This document shows positions 47,050-55,303 of a stretch of DNA of 62,349 bases, one piece after another; position 1 is the stretch's first letter, and each line of letters opens with the position of its first letter. The position numbers and the translations under genes were made by a program. This DNA comes from an uncultured Bacteroidales bacterium (lineage in GTDB: Bacteria > Bacteroidota > Bacteroidia > Bacteroidales > Muribaculaceae). The notes beneath the pieces are model-generated. The model saw only the letters and a list, made by a program, of their open reading frames with translations. It was not told the origin of the DNA and ran no database searches. The DNA lies in assembly GCA_947570265.1 (NCBI GenBank), contig CANOUR010000006.1:1-62349 (forward strand), in the 5' to 3' direction.

Positions 47050-47068
47050 TAGTCTTAGTTAGTCTTAG
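47050..47068. promoter_or_regulatory. Tandem direct repeat, candidate response-regulator site
   Basis: TAGTCTTAG occurs at 47050-47058 and again at 47060-47068, a 10-base period equal to one DNA turn. It lies between the divergent barrel and kinase promoters. OmpR-family regulators bind such phased direct repeats; the kinase's partner regulator is the obvious candidate. Confidence 0.55.
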
Positions 47069-47096
47069 CCGGCATGCAAATGAAGGAATTTTATTC

Positions 47097-47104
47097 TACT
47101 TTTG
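47097..47104 (+). promoter_or_regulatory. Promoter -7 element for the kinase/regulator operon
   Basis: TACTTTTG ends 4 bases before the GTG start at 47109, predicting a leaderless mRNA. Confidence 0.6.
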
Positions 47105-47108
47105 TCTC

Positions 47109-48533
47109 GTGAAGACATTTAATACCATAACGATCAGCATAATTACAGTCGCGCTGGCACTTCTTGCCGCTGACATGATATACATGTCGCGCCTCTACCG
47201 TTCAATAAAAGAAAATGTGGAGAGAGACATCAGAGCAGCTTTGGCCGACACAGACATCGATGAGATGTGGGTGAGGATAATGAAAAATAATCCCGTTTCG
47301 CCGCATGATGATGGCAGCACACCCCACTCAAAGCGGAATCTTTCGGGAAGCATGCACAACGATGAATTCATCACCTACGAGACAGACTCGGCAGGTAATA
47401 CCCGTGAAATACAGCGCACGAACGTCACATTCTCTGAAAACTACTCAAATAAATTCGTGGCAGAGATGGGTCAGCAACTCCACTTGCAGATCGACGATAT
47501 GCTTCGTCCTGATATCGCCACTTTAGACAGTGTGTTTGTATCGAAACTCAACAAACGCGGCATTTATCCGGATTTCGCTGCTGTCGAGCAGATCAACACG
47601 CTGGGCGATGTATTTCTTGCCAACCCCAAGCTGTTCAAGTCAAAAGACGGGTATTATGAAGCTGTCCACACATATAACCCAAACGGAGGACTTGCCTACA
47701 GGGCTTATGTATCACCGATAGCACGCATCGTCATGCAACGAATGTCAGGTGTGGTAATATTCACACTGCTGCTGATCCTCACGTTTGCCATTGCATTCAT
47801 ATATATGTGGCGGTTTATCCGTCGGTTGAAAAGCCTTGAAGAGATGAAAGACGGTTTTGTCAACTCCATGACACATGAATTGAAAACACCTGTGGCAGTG
47901 GCATTTTCCGCAGCCGACTCCCTTCAACGATATTACGACACCAGTCCGCCTGAACACAACAAGGAATATATCGGCGTGATCATCCGCGAACTCTCAAAGC
48001 ATTCAGCGATGGTCGAGCACATTCTGTCGATGAGCATGGAACGACGGAAATCAATGAGGTTAGACCGCGAGGATGTGGCATTGTTGCCCCTGATCAACGA
48101 GATATGCAGCAACCAGAAGCTGAAGGCCGACAAACAGGTGAATTTCCGCACCTCAAACATTCCGTCCTCTCTTGTGATAAAGACCGACCCGATGCATTTC
48201 GCCAATGTGATAACCAATCTCGTCGAGAACGCCATCAAATATTCCGGCGATTCAGTAGTGATCGAGATTGAAGCCGACAACACATCATTGAAGATCCGAG
48301 ACAATGGCAACGGCATCGCTGCGAAATACCTGCCATTTATATTTGACCGGTTTTATCGTGTGCCTGCCGGCAAAGACAGGTACGACGCAGGGGGATATGG
48401 CATAGGTCTCTACTATGTGAGAAACATCTGCGGCAAACTGGGATGGGAGATCACAGTGGCGAGCAAAGCAGGACACGGCACAACTTTTACAATCCACTTC
48501 AATGGCAAAGCACGACAAGATATTGTTGGTTGA
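47109..48533 (+). CDS. Sensor histidine kinase (RprX-like)
   Basis: From GTG 47109 the protein is 474 residues: TM1 about 5-22, a periplasmic region of about 190 residues, TM2 about 214-237, HisKA with His256 in NSMTHELKTPVAVAF, and a HATPase domain with NLVENAIKYS, DNGNGIAAKYLPFIFDRFYR and GGYGIGLYYV. The HELKTP region and domain order recall RprX of Bacteroides. The open frame runs back to 46815 across the divergent promoter region, so the long version is rejected. Its last 32 bases overlap the response-regulator gene. Confidence 0.92.
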   Translation: MKTFNTITISIITVALALLAADMIYMSRLYRSIKENVERDIRAALADTDIDEMWVRIMKNNPVSPHDDGSTPHSKRNLSGSMHNDEFITYETDSAGNTREIQRTNVTFSENYSNKFVAEMGQQLHLQIDDMLRPDIATLDSVFVSKLNKRGIYPDFAAVEQINTLGDVFLANPKLFKSKDGYYEAVHTYNPNGGLAYRAYVSPIARIVMQRMSGVVIFTLLLILTFAIAFIYMWRFIRRLKSLEEMKDGFVNSMTHELKTPVAVAFSAADSLQRYYDTSPPEHNKEYIGVIIRELSKHSAMVEHILSMSMERRKSMRLDREDVALLPLINEICSNQKLKADKQVNFRTSNIPSSLVIKTDPMHFANVITNLVENAIKYSGDSVVIEIEADNTSLKIRDNGNGIAAKYLPFIFDRFYRVPAGKDRYDAGGYGIGLYYVRNICGKLGWEITVASKAGHGTTFTIHFNGKARQDIVG

Positions 48534-49176
48534 GGATGAGAAAACCATGTTGAAAATCGTCGCTGACATGCTCAGGCGCGAGGGATATGATGTGGTTACA
48601 GCATCCGACGGCAAAACAGGTATCAAGATATTCAAGTCAGAGCATCCCGACCTTGTGATCGCAGACGTGATGATGCCCGGCATGGACGGATTCGAGATGG
48701 TGCGGCACATCCGCAAGTTCAACGAGGACGTTCCCATGATTTTCCTCACAGCCCGCTCAGCAATCGACGACATAGTCGAAGGATTTGAAATCGGCGCCAA
48801 CGACTATCTCCGGAAACCGTTTAGAATGGAAGAACTGCTTGTCCGCATCATGTCATTGCTACGCCGCACACGGCGAATATCCGAGACGCTGCAGATCGGA
48901 CGATATGTTTTCCATCCGGCATTGCAGCAACTTCACATCGATGGATTGACTACGGAACTGAGCCATATCGACACCGTGATCCTTAAGTCTCTGGCATCAC
49001 GCATCAATGAGACTGTAGAGGCCCGCGACCTCATGATTGCCGCATGGCAGAACGACAATCCCTATAATGTGAACCGATTGCATGGCTTCATCTACAAACT
49101 CCGGAAATATTTATCAAAAGATCCGGCCATTTCCATTCTCAACATCCGTGGAATCGGATATAAGCTCAAGATCTGA
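48502..49176 (+). CDS. OmpR-family response regulator (RprY-like)
   Basis: A 224-residue regulator with a receiver domain (Asp55 in LVIADVMMPGMDGFE, Lys105 in LRKPF, acidic E11/D12) and an OmpR-type winged helix ending IRGIGYKLKI. The receiver FLTARSAIDDIVEGFEIGANDYLRKPF region closely parallels RprY-type regulators. It is coupled to the kinase by overlap. The phased repeat at 47050-47068 is a likely target, which would make it control the divergent barrel gene and its own operon. Confidence 0.93.
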   Translation: MAKHDKILLVEDEKTMLKIVADMLRREGYDVVTASDGKTGIKIFKSEHPDLVIADVMMPGMDGFEMVRHIRKFNEDVPMIFLTARSAIDDIVEGFEIGANDYLRKPFRMEELLVRIMSLLRRTRRISETLQIGRYVFHPALQQLHIDGLTTELSHIDTVILKSLASRINETVEARDLMIAAWQNDNPYNVNRLHGFIYKLRKYLSKDPAISILNIRGIGYKLKI

Positions 49177-49188
49177 TGAGCACGCGGG

Positions 49189-50070
49189 TCACCGCCGTTC
49201 AACCGAACGATACCGCGGAGTGTAATCGTCGTCATCATCACCGTCGGCAGAACCCTCGGTTTGCCTTGCTGCCGGGACGAGCAACGCACTCATCTCCCAA
49301 AGGGCGTAAATGGGCAAGAACACAACCATCAGAGTGAATGGATCGCCTGTAGGGGTGATGATTGCCGCTAAGATAAGCAGCACCGCCACTGCATGACGGC
49401 GGAAACGACCGAAGAAACTACGGTCGAGCAAACCCATGCGTCCAATCAGCCAAGCCACGAGAGGCAACTCGAAAATAAGCCCCATCACCAGAATCAGCAC
49501 AAGAAAATTGTCCATATACGAATCAAGTGAGATCTGATTGGGCACCATGGCGCTCACCTGATAGTCGGCGAGAAAGCGCAAAGTCACCGGAAATACGACA
49601 AAATAGCCAACTGCCACGCCAATGAAAAACATGATGTTACCGATAAGGAAAGCTTTTCCGACGCCCTTACGCTCACCGGTGTAAAGCGCCGGGGAAACAA
49701 ATCCCCACAACAGGTATATAATCACAGGAAAAGCGAACACCACTGCAAGCCAGAACGACGTTGACATGTGGATGAAAAATTGCGACGCAAGCTGTATGTT
49801 GATAAGTTCGACATGAAAATCGCCACCGGCGAGATCGGGCATAAGCATCGTTCCGCCATCGGCACCTAAACGGTCAAACAGACGGTAGAGCACGAAATCA
49901 CCGCGTGTGGGAGCGAGAATCACCCTGTCGAAGATGTCGGGCATCGCAATAAAAAACACCGCTGTGAGCGCGACCACCACACCTGCGGCACGCAGCAACA
50001 CTCCGCGGAGCGCATCGACATGCGCCCAGAATGTCATCTCGGGAAGACGTTCTTCAGAGTTATCAGCCAC
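49189..50070 (-). CDS. tatC: Twin-arginine translocase subunit TatC
   Basis: The six-helix inner-membrane receptor that recognises twin-arginine signal peptides of folded exported proteins. The protein is 293 residues. It opens MTFWAHVDALRGVLLRA, where the family has an F-x-H-LxELR-type motif, and has helices typical of TatC throughout. The C-terminus is an acidic Asp-rich tail. tatA lies 12 bases upstream in the same operon; no tatB is seen, as usual in this phylum. Confidence 0.94.
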   Translation of the reverse strand: MADNSEERLPEMTFWAHVDALRGVLLRAAGVVVALTAVFFIAMPDIFDRVILAPTRGDFVLYRLFDRLGADGGTMLMPDLAGGDFHVELINIQLASQFFIHMSTSFWLAVVFAFPVIIYLLWGFVSPALYTGERKGVGKAFLIGNIMFFIGVAVGYFVVFPVTLRFLADYQVSAMVPNQISLDSYMDNFLVLILVMGLIFELPLVAWLIGRMGLLDRSFFGRFRRHAVAVLLILAAIITPTGDPFTLMVVFLPIYALWEMSALLVPAARQTEGSADGDDDDDYTPRYRSVERR

Positions 50071-50082
50071 GGCACAGCAGAT

Positions 50083-50295
50083 TTATTTCACACCGTTGTT
50101 GTTATCGTCAGGACGGTTGATTTCGTCGGATATGTCGTTCATACCCTGTTTGAACGACCTCACCCCCTTACCGAGGCCTTTCATCAGCTCGGGAATCTTC
50201 TTGCCTCCGAAAAGCAGAAGCACCACAAACACGATAATAAGAATCTCGCCTGTGCCAAGATTCATGAAAGCTGGGACAAATGCCATGATACCCAT
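50083..50295 (-). CDS. tatA: Twin-arginine translocase subunit TatA/E
   Basis: A 70-residue protein with one N-terminal helix ([20 protein letters not shown]; hydrophobic span then the FGGKKIPEL hinge), an amphipathic helix and an acidic tail. It oligomerises with TatC to form the translocation path. It is first in the tatA-tatC operon and divergent from fabD. A weak TAATTTTA lies upstream as a possible -7. Confidence 0.94.
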   Translation of the reverse strand: MGIMAFVPAFMNLGTGEILIIVFVVLLLFGGKKIPELMKGLGKGVRSFKQGMNDISDEINRPDDNNNGVK

Positions 50296-50349
50296 ATTTA
50301 TTCTTTAGGTTTAAATAGATTATGACTGCGTAAAATTACGAAAAAAGCT

Positions 50350-50357
50350 TAACTTTG
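50350..50357 (+). promoter_or_regulatory. Promoter -7 element for fabD
   Basis: TAACTTTG matches TAnnTTTG, 31 bases ahead of ATG 50389. Confidence 0.65.
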
Positions 50358-50388
50358 CAGCCTGAACCACAAAAACAAACCCTCTATT

Positions 50389-51267
50389 ATGAAAGCATTT
50401 GTTTTTCCCGGACAAGGCGCTCAGTTCACCGGCATGGGCAAAGATCTCTACGATAACAACCCCGTGGCACGCGAAATGTTTGAGAAAGCCAACGAAATTC
50501 TGGGATTCCGCATCACCGACATAATGTTTGAAGGCTCTGACGATGATCTGAAGCAGACCAAAGTGACACAGCCCGCGATATTTCTCCACTCAGTGGTCCT
50601 CGCCAAGACTATGGGTGAAGAGTTCGATCCCTCTATGGTGGCCGGCCACTCATTGGGAGAATTCTCGGCACTCGTGGCCGCAGGGGCTCTCAGCTTCGAG
50701 GATGGTCTGCGTCTGGTATCGGCACGCGCTCACGCCATGCAGAAAGCCTGCGAGATGAAGCCATCGACCATGGCAGCCGTGCTCGCCCTGCCCGACGAGA
50801 AAGTTGAGGAAATCTGCCGTGGCATAGACGGAGTGGTCGTATGCGCCAATTACAACTGTCCCGGACAGCTCGTCATCTCGGGAGAAGTCGAGGCCATCGA
50901 CGCCGCATGCGAGCAACTGCTCGCCGCGGGTGCGAAACGCGCCATGAAGCTCAAAGTCGGCGGCGCGTTCCATTCTCCCTGCATGGAGCCTGCACGCACT
51001 GAACTGGCCGAAGCCATCGAACGCACCGAGATCAACGCTCCGCGCGTACCGGTTTACCAGAATGTCGATGCACGTCCTCACACCGATCCAGCCGAAATCA
51101 AGGCAAACCTCATAGCCCAGCTCACCGCACCCGTGCGCTGGACACAGAGCGTTCAGAATATGATCGCCGATGGAGCGACTGAATTCATCGAACTTGGCCC
51201 GGGCAAAGTGCTTCAGGGTCTTGTAGGCAAAATCGATCGTTCAGTAGCCACCTCGGGACGCCAGTAA
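50389..51267 (+). CDS. fabD: Malonyl-CoA:ACP transacylase
   Basis: Loads malonyl units onto acyl carrier protein for fatty-acid synthesis. The 292-residue enzyme has FPGQGAQFTGMG at the N-terminus, the nucleophile Ser88 in GHSLGEFSAL, and the catalytic-His region GGAFHSPCM. The C-terminal GATEFIELGPGKVLQGL is typical of the family. It has its own promoter and is followed by a hairpin. Confidence 0.96.
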   Translation: MKAFVFPGQGAQFTGMGKDLYDNNPVAREMFEKANEILGFRITDIMFEGSDDDLKQTKVTQPAIFLHSVVLAKTMGEEFDPSMVAGHSLGEFSALVAAGALSFEDGLRLVSARAHAMQKACEMKPSTMAAVLALPDEKVEEICRGIDGVVVCANYNCPGQLVISGEVEAIDAACEQLLAAGAKRAMKLKVGGAFHSPCMEPARTELAEAIERTEINAPRVPVYQNVDARPHTDPAEIKANLIAQLTAPVRWTQSVQNMIADGATEFIELGPGKVLQGLVGKIDRSVATSGRQ

Positions 51268-51286
51268 CAGGCATTTCAACTTTTTC

Positions 51287-51323
51287 ACGCGGGTGACATG
51301 GACAAATCTCATGCCACCCGCGT
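51287..51323. terminator. Hairpin downstream of fabD
   Basis: ACGCGGGTG-a-CATG (51287-51300) pairs with CATG-c-CACCCGCGT (51310-51323), 13 pairs with one internal mismatch. The T-run lies on the 5' side (CTTTTTC), so plus-strand termination efficiency is uncertain. Confidence 0.55.
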
Positions 51324-51335
51324 TGTAATATCGAT

Positions 51336-52559
51336 ATGTTTCACTATTCCACCCTACCCAATGGCCTGCGCATGGTAATGCGCCACATACCCGGCTCTCC
51401 GGCCGAGATGTGCGGTGTGGCCGTCAATGCAGGCAGCCGCGATGAATCACCGTCGGAAAACGGTCTTGCCCACTTCGTGGAGCACACAGTGTTCAAGGGA
51501 ACACGCCGGCGGCGCTCGTGGCACATCAACAACCGCATGGAGTCGATCGGCGGCGAGCTTAATGCCTATACCACCAAGGAGGAAACATTCATCTACACGA
51601 CCTTTCCGGCAGGCCGTCCCCATCTTGACAGAGCCGCAGAACTGATAGCCGACCTCGTGAGCAACTCAGTCTTCCCTGAGGCTGAGATCGATCGCGAGCG
51701 TGAGGTGGTATGCGACGAGATCAACTCATATCTCGATGTTCCATCCGAGGGAGTGTTTGACGACTTTGACGACCTGATATATGCCGGATCGGCGCTCGGC
51801 CACAACATACTCGGAACGGCGCAGAGCGTGGCACGCCTCGACAGCGCCACATGCCGCGAATGGCTCTCGACGATGTACACACCGGGCAGCATGGTGCTCT
51901 TTTACACAGGGCCTCGCGAACCCGACGAAGTGATGCGCACGGCCACACGCCGGTTTGGCTCATTCGACCATGCCGAGCGGCCACGCCAACGCACTGCGCC
52001 CGACATTGCAGCACCGTTCAGCATATCGCGGGAGATCGGTTCGCATCAGGCTCACACCGTCACCGGTGTGCGCATACCCGGGCTGTGTGACGACAACCGC
52101 ACGTCGATGGCAATAGCTGTCAATATGCTCGGAGGCCCCGGCATGAACTCGCTGCTAAATGTGGCACTGCGTGAAAAGCGCGGACTGGTATATTCGATCG
52201 ACGCATCGACCTCGCTTCTCAGCGATACGGGGCTGATGACCGTTTACTACGGATGCGACCGGGATGACACCAACCGCTGCCGCCGTATCGTGAGCGACAT
52301 TCTCGACCGCATGGCATCGGAGAGACTGCCTCTACGCCGTCTTGAAGCAGCAAAACGTCAGTATCTCGGTCAACTGCAGGTCGCCGGCATCAACCAGGAA
52401 AATGTGATCCTTGCCGCAGCCCGTGCCACCTTGCATCGCAAACGTGCGCTCACGCCACAAGAAACTGCGGAGCGTGTGATGGCTGTCACTCCCGACTCGC
52501 TTTTATCCGCAGCCTCGGCGCTCGCCCCCTCAATGACATCCACACTCACCCTCCGCTGA
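51336..52559 (+). CDS. M16-family zinc metallopeptidase
   Basis: A 407-residue peptidase of the processing-peptidase-beta/PqqL type. The inverted zinc motif HxxEH is H46-F-V-E49-H50 in LAHFVEHTVFKG, and the third ligand Glu lies in the EVVCDEINSY region about 76 residues later. It contains one active and one inactive half-domain as usual for this length, and it lacks a signal peptide. It follows fabD by 68 bases and may share its transcript; substrate unknown. Confidence 0.93.
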   Translation: MFHYSTLPNGLRMVMRHIPGSPAEMCGVAVNAGSRDESPSENGLAHFVEHTVFKGTRRRRSWHINNRMESIGGELNAYTTKEETFIYTTFPAGRPHLDRAAELIADLVSNSVFPEAEIDREREVVCDEINSYLDVPSEGVFDDFDDLIYAGSALGHNILGTAQSVARLDSATCREWLSTMYTPGSMVLFYTGPREPDEVMRTATRRFGSFDHAERPRQRTAPDIAAPFSISREIGSHQAHTVTGVRIPGLCDDNRTSMAIAVNMLGGPGMNSLLNVALREKRGLVYSIDASTSLLSDTGLMTVYYGCDRDDTNRCRRIVSDILDRMASERLPLRRLEAAKRQYLGQLQVAGINQENVILAAARATLHRKRALTPQETAERVMAVTPDSLLSAASALAPSMTSTLTLR

Positions 52560-52566
52560 TCCATTT

Positions 52567-52597
52567 TTTGCCGGTTTCACTTAATATGTTACCTTTG
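52567..52597 (+). promoter_or_regulatory. Promoter for dgt
   Basis: TTTG (52567-52570), a 19-base spacer and TACCTTTG (52590-52597): a complete Bacteroidota promoter. ATG 52627 or 52630 follows after about 30 bases. Confidence 0.85.
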
Positions 52598-52626
52598 CTA
52601 TCCGACATTTCACAAGCCACACTCAT

Positions 52627-53967
52627 ATGATGCACTGGGACAGACTGATCAACAACAAGCGCTTCGGACTTGAAGACTACCACAACCCGCAACGCGGATC
52701 GCGCAGCGACTTCCAGCGCGACTATGACCGACTTGTGTTCTCGTCGCCATTCCGACGCTTGCAGAACAAGACTCAGGTGTTTCCGCTTCCGGGGAGCATT
52801 TTTGTACATAACAGACTGACGCATAGTGTAGAGGTTTCGAGTGTCGGGCGCTCGATGGCCAATGAGGTTGCTTCGGTGCTCCGCGAACGCCATGCCGGCA
52901 GCCAATGGGCAGACCGCCTCTATGCCATCGGCGAGATCGTGGCCGCGGCATGCCTTGCCCACGACATGGGCAACCCGCCATTCGGTCATTCGGGAGAGAA
53001 AGCTATATCAACCTTCTTCAGCGAAGGCCCGGGACGCATACTCGAAAACGAGCTGTCACCGCGACAGTGGGCCGATCTGGTGAACTTCGAGGGCAACGCC
53101 AACGCATTCCGCCTGCTCACGCATCAGTTCAAAGGACGCCGACCGGGCGGCTTTGCCATGACATACTCCACATTGGCTTCAATCGTCAAATATCCCTACG
53201 AAAGCCGTCTGGCAGGCGACAAACAGAAATTCGGTTTTTTCGATTCGGAGGCTGACGATTTTGTCAGAGTGGCTGATGAACTTGGTCTGATCTCCCGCCC
53301 CGGACAAAATGGAGAAGTGCGCTATGCCCGACATCCGCTTGTCTACATTGTCGAGGCTGCCGATGACATATGCTATGAGGTGATGGACATAGAGGATGCC
53401 CACAAACTCGGCATCCTTCCCACGGACGAAGTCACCGATCTGTTTCTGGGATTTTTCGATCGCGACCGCCAGACACGCATGCGCGATGTCATGAGCCGTG
53501 TCACCGACCCTAACGAACAGATAGGCTATCTGCGGTCGTGCGTAATAGGCACGCTTGTGGCGCGCTGCGCCGAAGTGTTCACCGACAACGAGAAGGCCAT
53601 ACTTGCAGGCGAATTCACCGGGCCACTGGTAGCCTCTATTCCTCAGCGCGAGCGCGAGGCTTACTGCCGTGCCGAAGCCCTTTCGTGGGATCGCATATAC
53701 CGCGCTCCCGATGTAGTAGACATCGAATTGGCGGGCACACAGATAATCTCGTTTCTGATGGAGAAACTTATCCATGCCGTCCGCAACCCTTCTCTCAACT
53801 ATTCGCGGCTGCTGCTTGCCAAAGTGCCTCAGCAGTATGATACGAGCGCACCCACACTCTATGGGAAGATACAGTCGGCCGTTGACCACGTCAGCGGAAT
53901 GACCGATGTCTATGCTCTTGATCTTTACCGCAAACTTAATGCCATGAGCCTAAAAATCAACAACTGA
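52627..53967 (+). CDS. dgt: dGTP triphosphohydrolase
   Basis: An HD-domain enzyme that cleaves dGTP to deoxyguanosine and triphosphate and so influences dNTP pools. The 446-residue length fits. Metal ligands are visible as His66 (RLTHSVEVSSVGRS), the HD pair His112/Asp113 (CLAHDMGNPPFGHSGE) and a later Asp in EAADDICYEVMD. Two Met codons start the frame (52627 and 52630). The TPM-domain gene follows after 3 bases, so they are cotranscribed. Confidence 0.94.
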   Translation: MMHWDRLINNKRFGLEDYHNPQRGSRSDFQRDYDRLVFSSPFRRLQNKTQVFPLPGSIFVHNRLTHSVEVSSVGRSMANEVASVLRERHAGSQWADRLYAIGEIVAAACLAHDMGNPPFGHSGEKAISTFFSEGPGRILENELSPRQWADLVNFEGNANAFRLLTHQFKGRRPGGFAMTYSTLASIVKYPYESRLAGDKQKFGFFDSEADDFVRVADELGLISRPGQNGEVRYARHPLVYIVEAADDICYEVMDIEDAHKLGILPTDEVTDLFLGFFDRDRQTRMRDVMSRVTDPNEQIGYLRSCVIGTLVARCAEVFTDNEKAILAGEFTGPLVASIPQREREAYCRAEALSWDRIYRAPDVVDIELAGTQIISFLMEKLIHAVRNPSLNYSRLLLAKVPQQYDTSAPTLYGKIQSAVDHVSGMTDVYALDLYRKLNAMSLKINN

Positions 53968-53970
53968 CAA

Positions 53971-55218
53971 ATGAACAACAGCTTACGCATCCTTCTCCTC
54001 AGCATTATCCCGGCCATCGCCATGGCCATCGGAGCGACAACCGTAGCCGATATACCCAACGTGCATGTTGCCGACCGCACCCGCTACGTATCTAATCCTG
54101 ACGGTGTGCTGTCTGACGCCACTGTGGCCTCACTCGACCGAAGCCTCGGCGAGATATGGAGCAGCACGTCGGCCGAACCGGTTGTGGTTGCAGTCGCATC
54201 GATGCCATCCGACACCGACATCGACACTTATGCCACCGATATTTTCGACGCATGGGGCATAGGCAAGAAAGACAAGGACAACGGAGTGCTGATCGTCATT
54301 GCCCGCGATGACCGCAAGGCTGTCATCCGCACAGGCCGTGGATCAGAGGGTGCGCTGCCCGATATAGTGTGCGGACGCATACTGCGCAACGAGATGTTTC
54401 CACGCTTCAAGGAAGGTGACTATGACGGCGGTGTGACGGCCGGAGTCAACGCTATCTCAAGAGTGCTTACCGATCCGGCCTACGCCGACGAGCTAAGGTC
54501 ATCGCAAGCCAACGATTCACGCGCCGAGGCTGTAGCCGACGGGTTGTTCAACATCTACCTGACAGTAGCGGCTATAATCGCCATCGTAATGACCCTGCTG
54601 TCACTCTACACCGTGGTATCGACACGCCGCCGCGACAGTGTGGCACGATATGCGGCGCTACACTCTCTGGTTATACCATCACTGATAGTCACGTGCCTCA
54701 CCTTGGGCATGGCTCTGCCGGCACTGTTGATCTCATATCTGGCGATGAAGCGTGTACGCAGCCGTCGCAAATGCCCCAACTGCCACCATGCCATGACGAA
54801 GATAGACGAAGTCAACGACAACGCCTATCTGACACCTGCACAGGATGCCGAGGAGCGCCTCAAATCAGTGGACTACGATGTGTGGGTGTGTCCCAACTGC
54901 CGCGAGACCGATATACTTCCCTACGTCAACCGTCTGACTGACTACCGCGTGTGTGAGCGCTGCGGCGCACGCGCATCATCGCTTGTGATGGATCGTGTGG
55001 TACTTCGCCCAACGGAACGCCGCAAAGGTCTGGGCAAAAAAGTTTACCGATGCAAGAACTGCGGCAACACCCACACGGTTGCCTATGTGATACCGATGCT
55101 TGCAGCAGCTGCACCATTCATCATAGGTGGCTCGGGCGGCCACGGAGGGGGAGGATTCTCAGGCGGTAGCTTCGGCGGAGGCATCACCGGTGGCGGCGGA
55201 GCGTCAGGCGGATGGTGA
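53971..55218 (+). CDS. TPM-domain membrane protein with zinc ribbons
   Basis: A 415-residue exported membrane protein. A signal sequence (1-21) leads a TPM domain (about 35-175; NPDGVLSDATVASLDRSL and DKDNGVLIVIARDDRKAVIRTG are hallmarks, cited by position), a transmembrane helix (about 190-213), further hydrophobic segments near 230-258, then zinc-ribbon-like Cys pairs (CPNC, CPNC, CERC and CKNC, residues 268-370) and a C-terminal Gly-rich tail (GGHGGGGFSGGSFGGG). TPM proteins are linked to phosphatase activity or photosystem repair in plants; the role in this phylum is unknown. Confidence 0.85.
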   Translation: MNNSLRILLLSIIPAIAMAIGATTVADIPNVHVADRTRYVSNPDGVLSDATVASLDRSLGEIWSSTSAEPVVVAVASMPSDTDIDTYATDIFDAWGIGKKDKDNGVLIVIARDDRKAVIRTGRGSEGALPDIVCGRILRNEMFPRFKEGDYDGGVTAGVNAISRVLTDPAYADELRSSQANDSRAEAVADGLFNIYLTVAAIIAIVMTLLSLYTVVSTRRRDSVARYAALHSLVIPSLIVTCLTLGMALPALLISYLAMKRVRSRRKCPNCHHAMTKIDEVNDNAYLTPAQDAEERLKSVDYDVWVCPNCRETDILPYVNRLTDYRVCERCGARASSLVMDRVVLRPTERRKGLGKKVYRCKNCGNTHTVAYVIPMLAAAAPFIIGGSGGHGGGGFSGGSFGGGITGGGGASGGW

Positions 55219-55248
55219 CCAACCGATGAAGCCACAGACTAAAACTAA

Positions 55249-55287
55249 GAGTGTGCCGGACAGCAGCCCGGCACACTCCTTTTTTTA
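55249..55287. terminator. Bidirectional terminator
   Basis: GAGTGTGCCGG (55249-55259) and CCGGCACACTC (55268-55278) form a perfect 11-bp stem followed by CTTTTTTT on the plus strand. It separates the convergent TPM and giant-protein genes and can serve both. Confidence 0.9.
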
Positions 55288-55303
55288 AGAAGAACGACTT
55301 GAA

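Noticed and set aside
46815..47108. N-terminal extension of the second histidine kinase
   Set aside because: It would read through the divergent barrel gene and both promoters; the promoter element ends just before GTG 47109 and the first membrane helix begins there.
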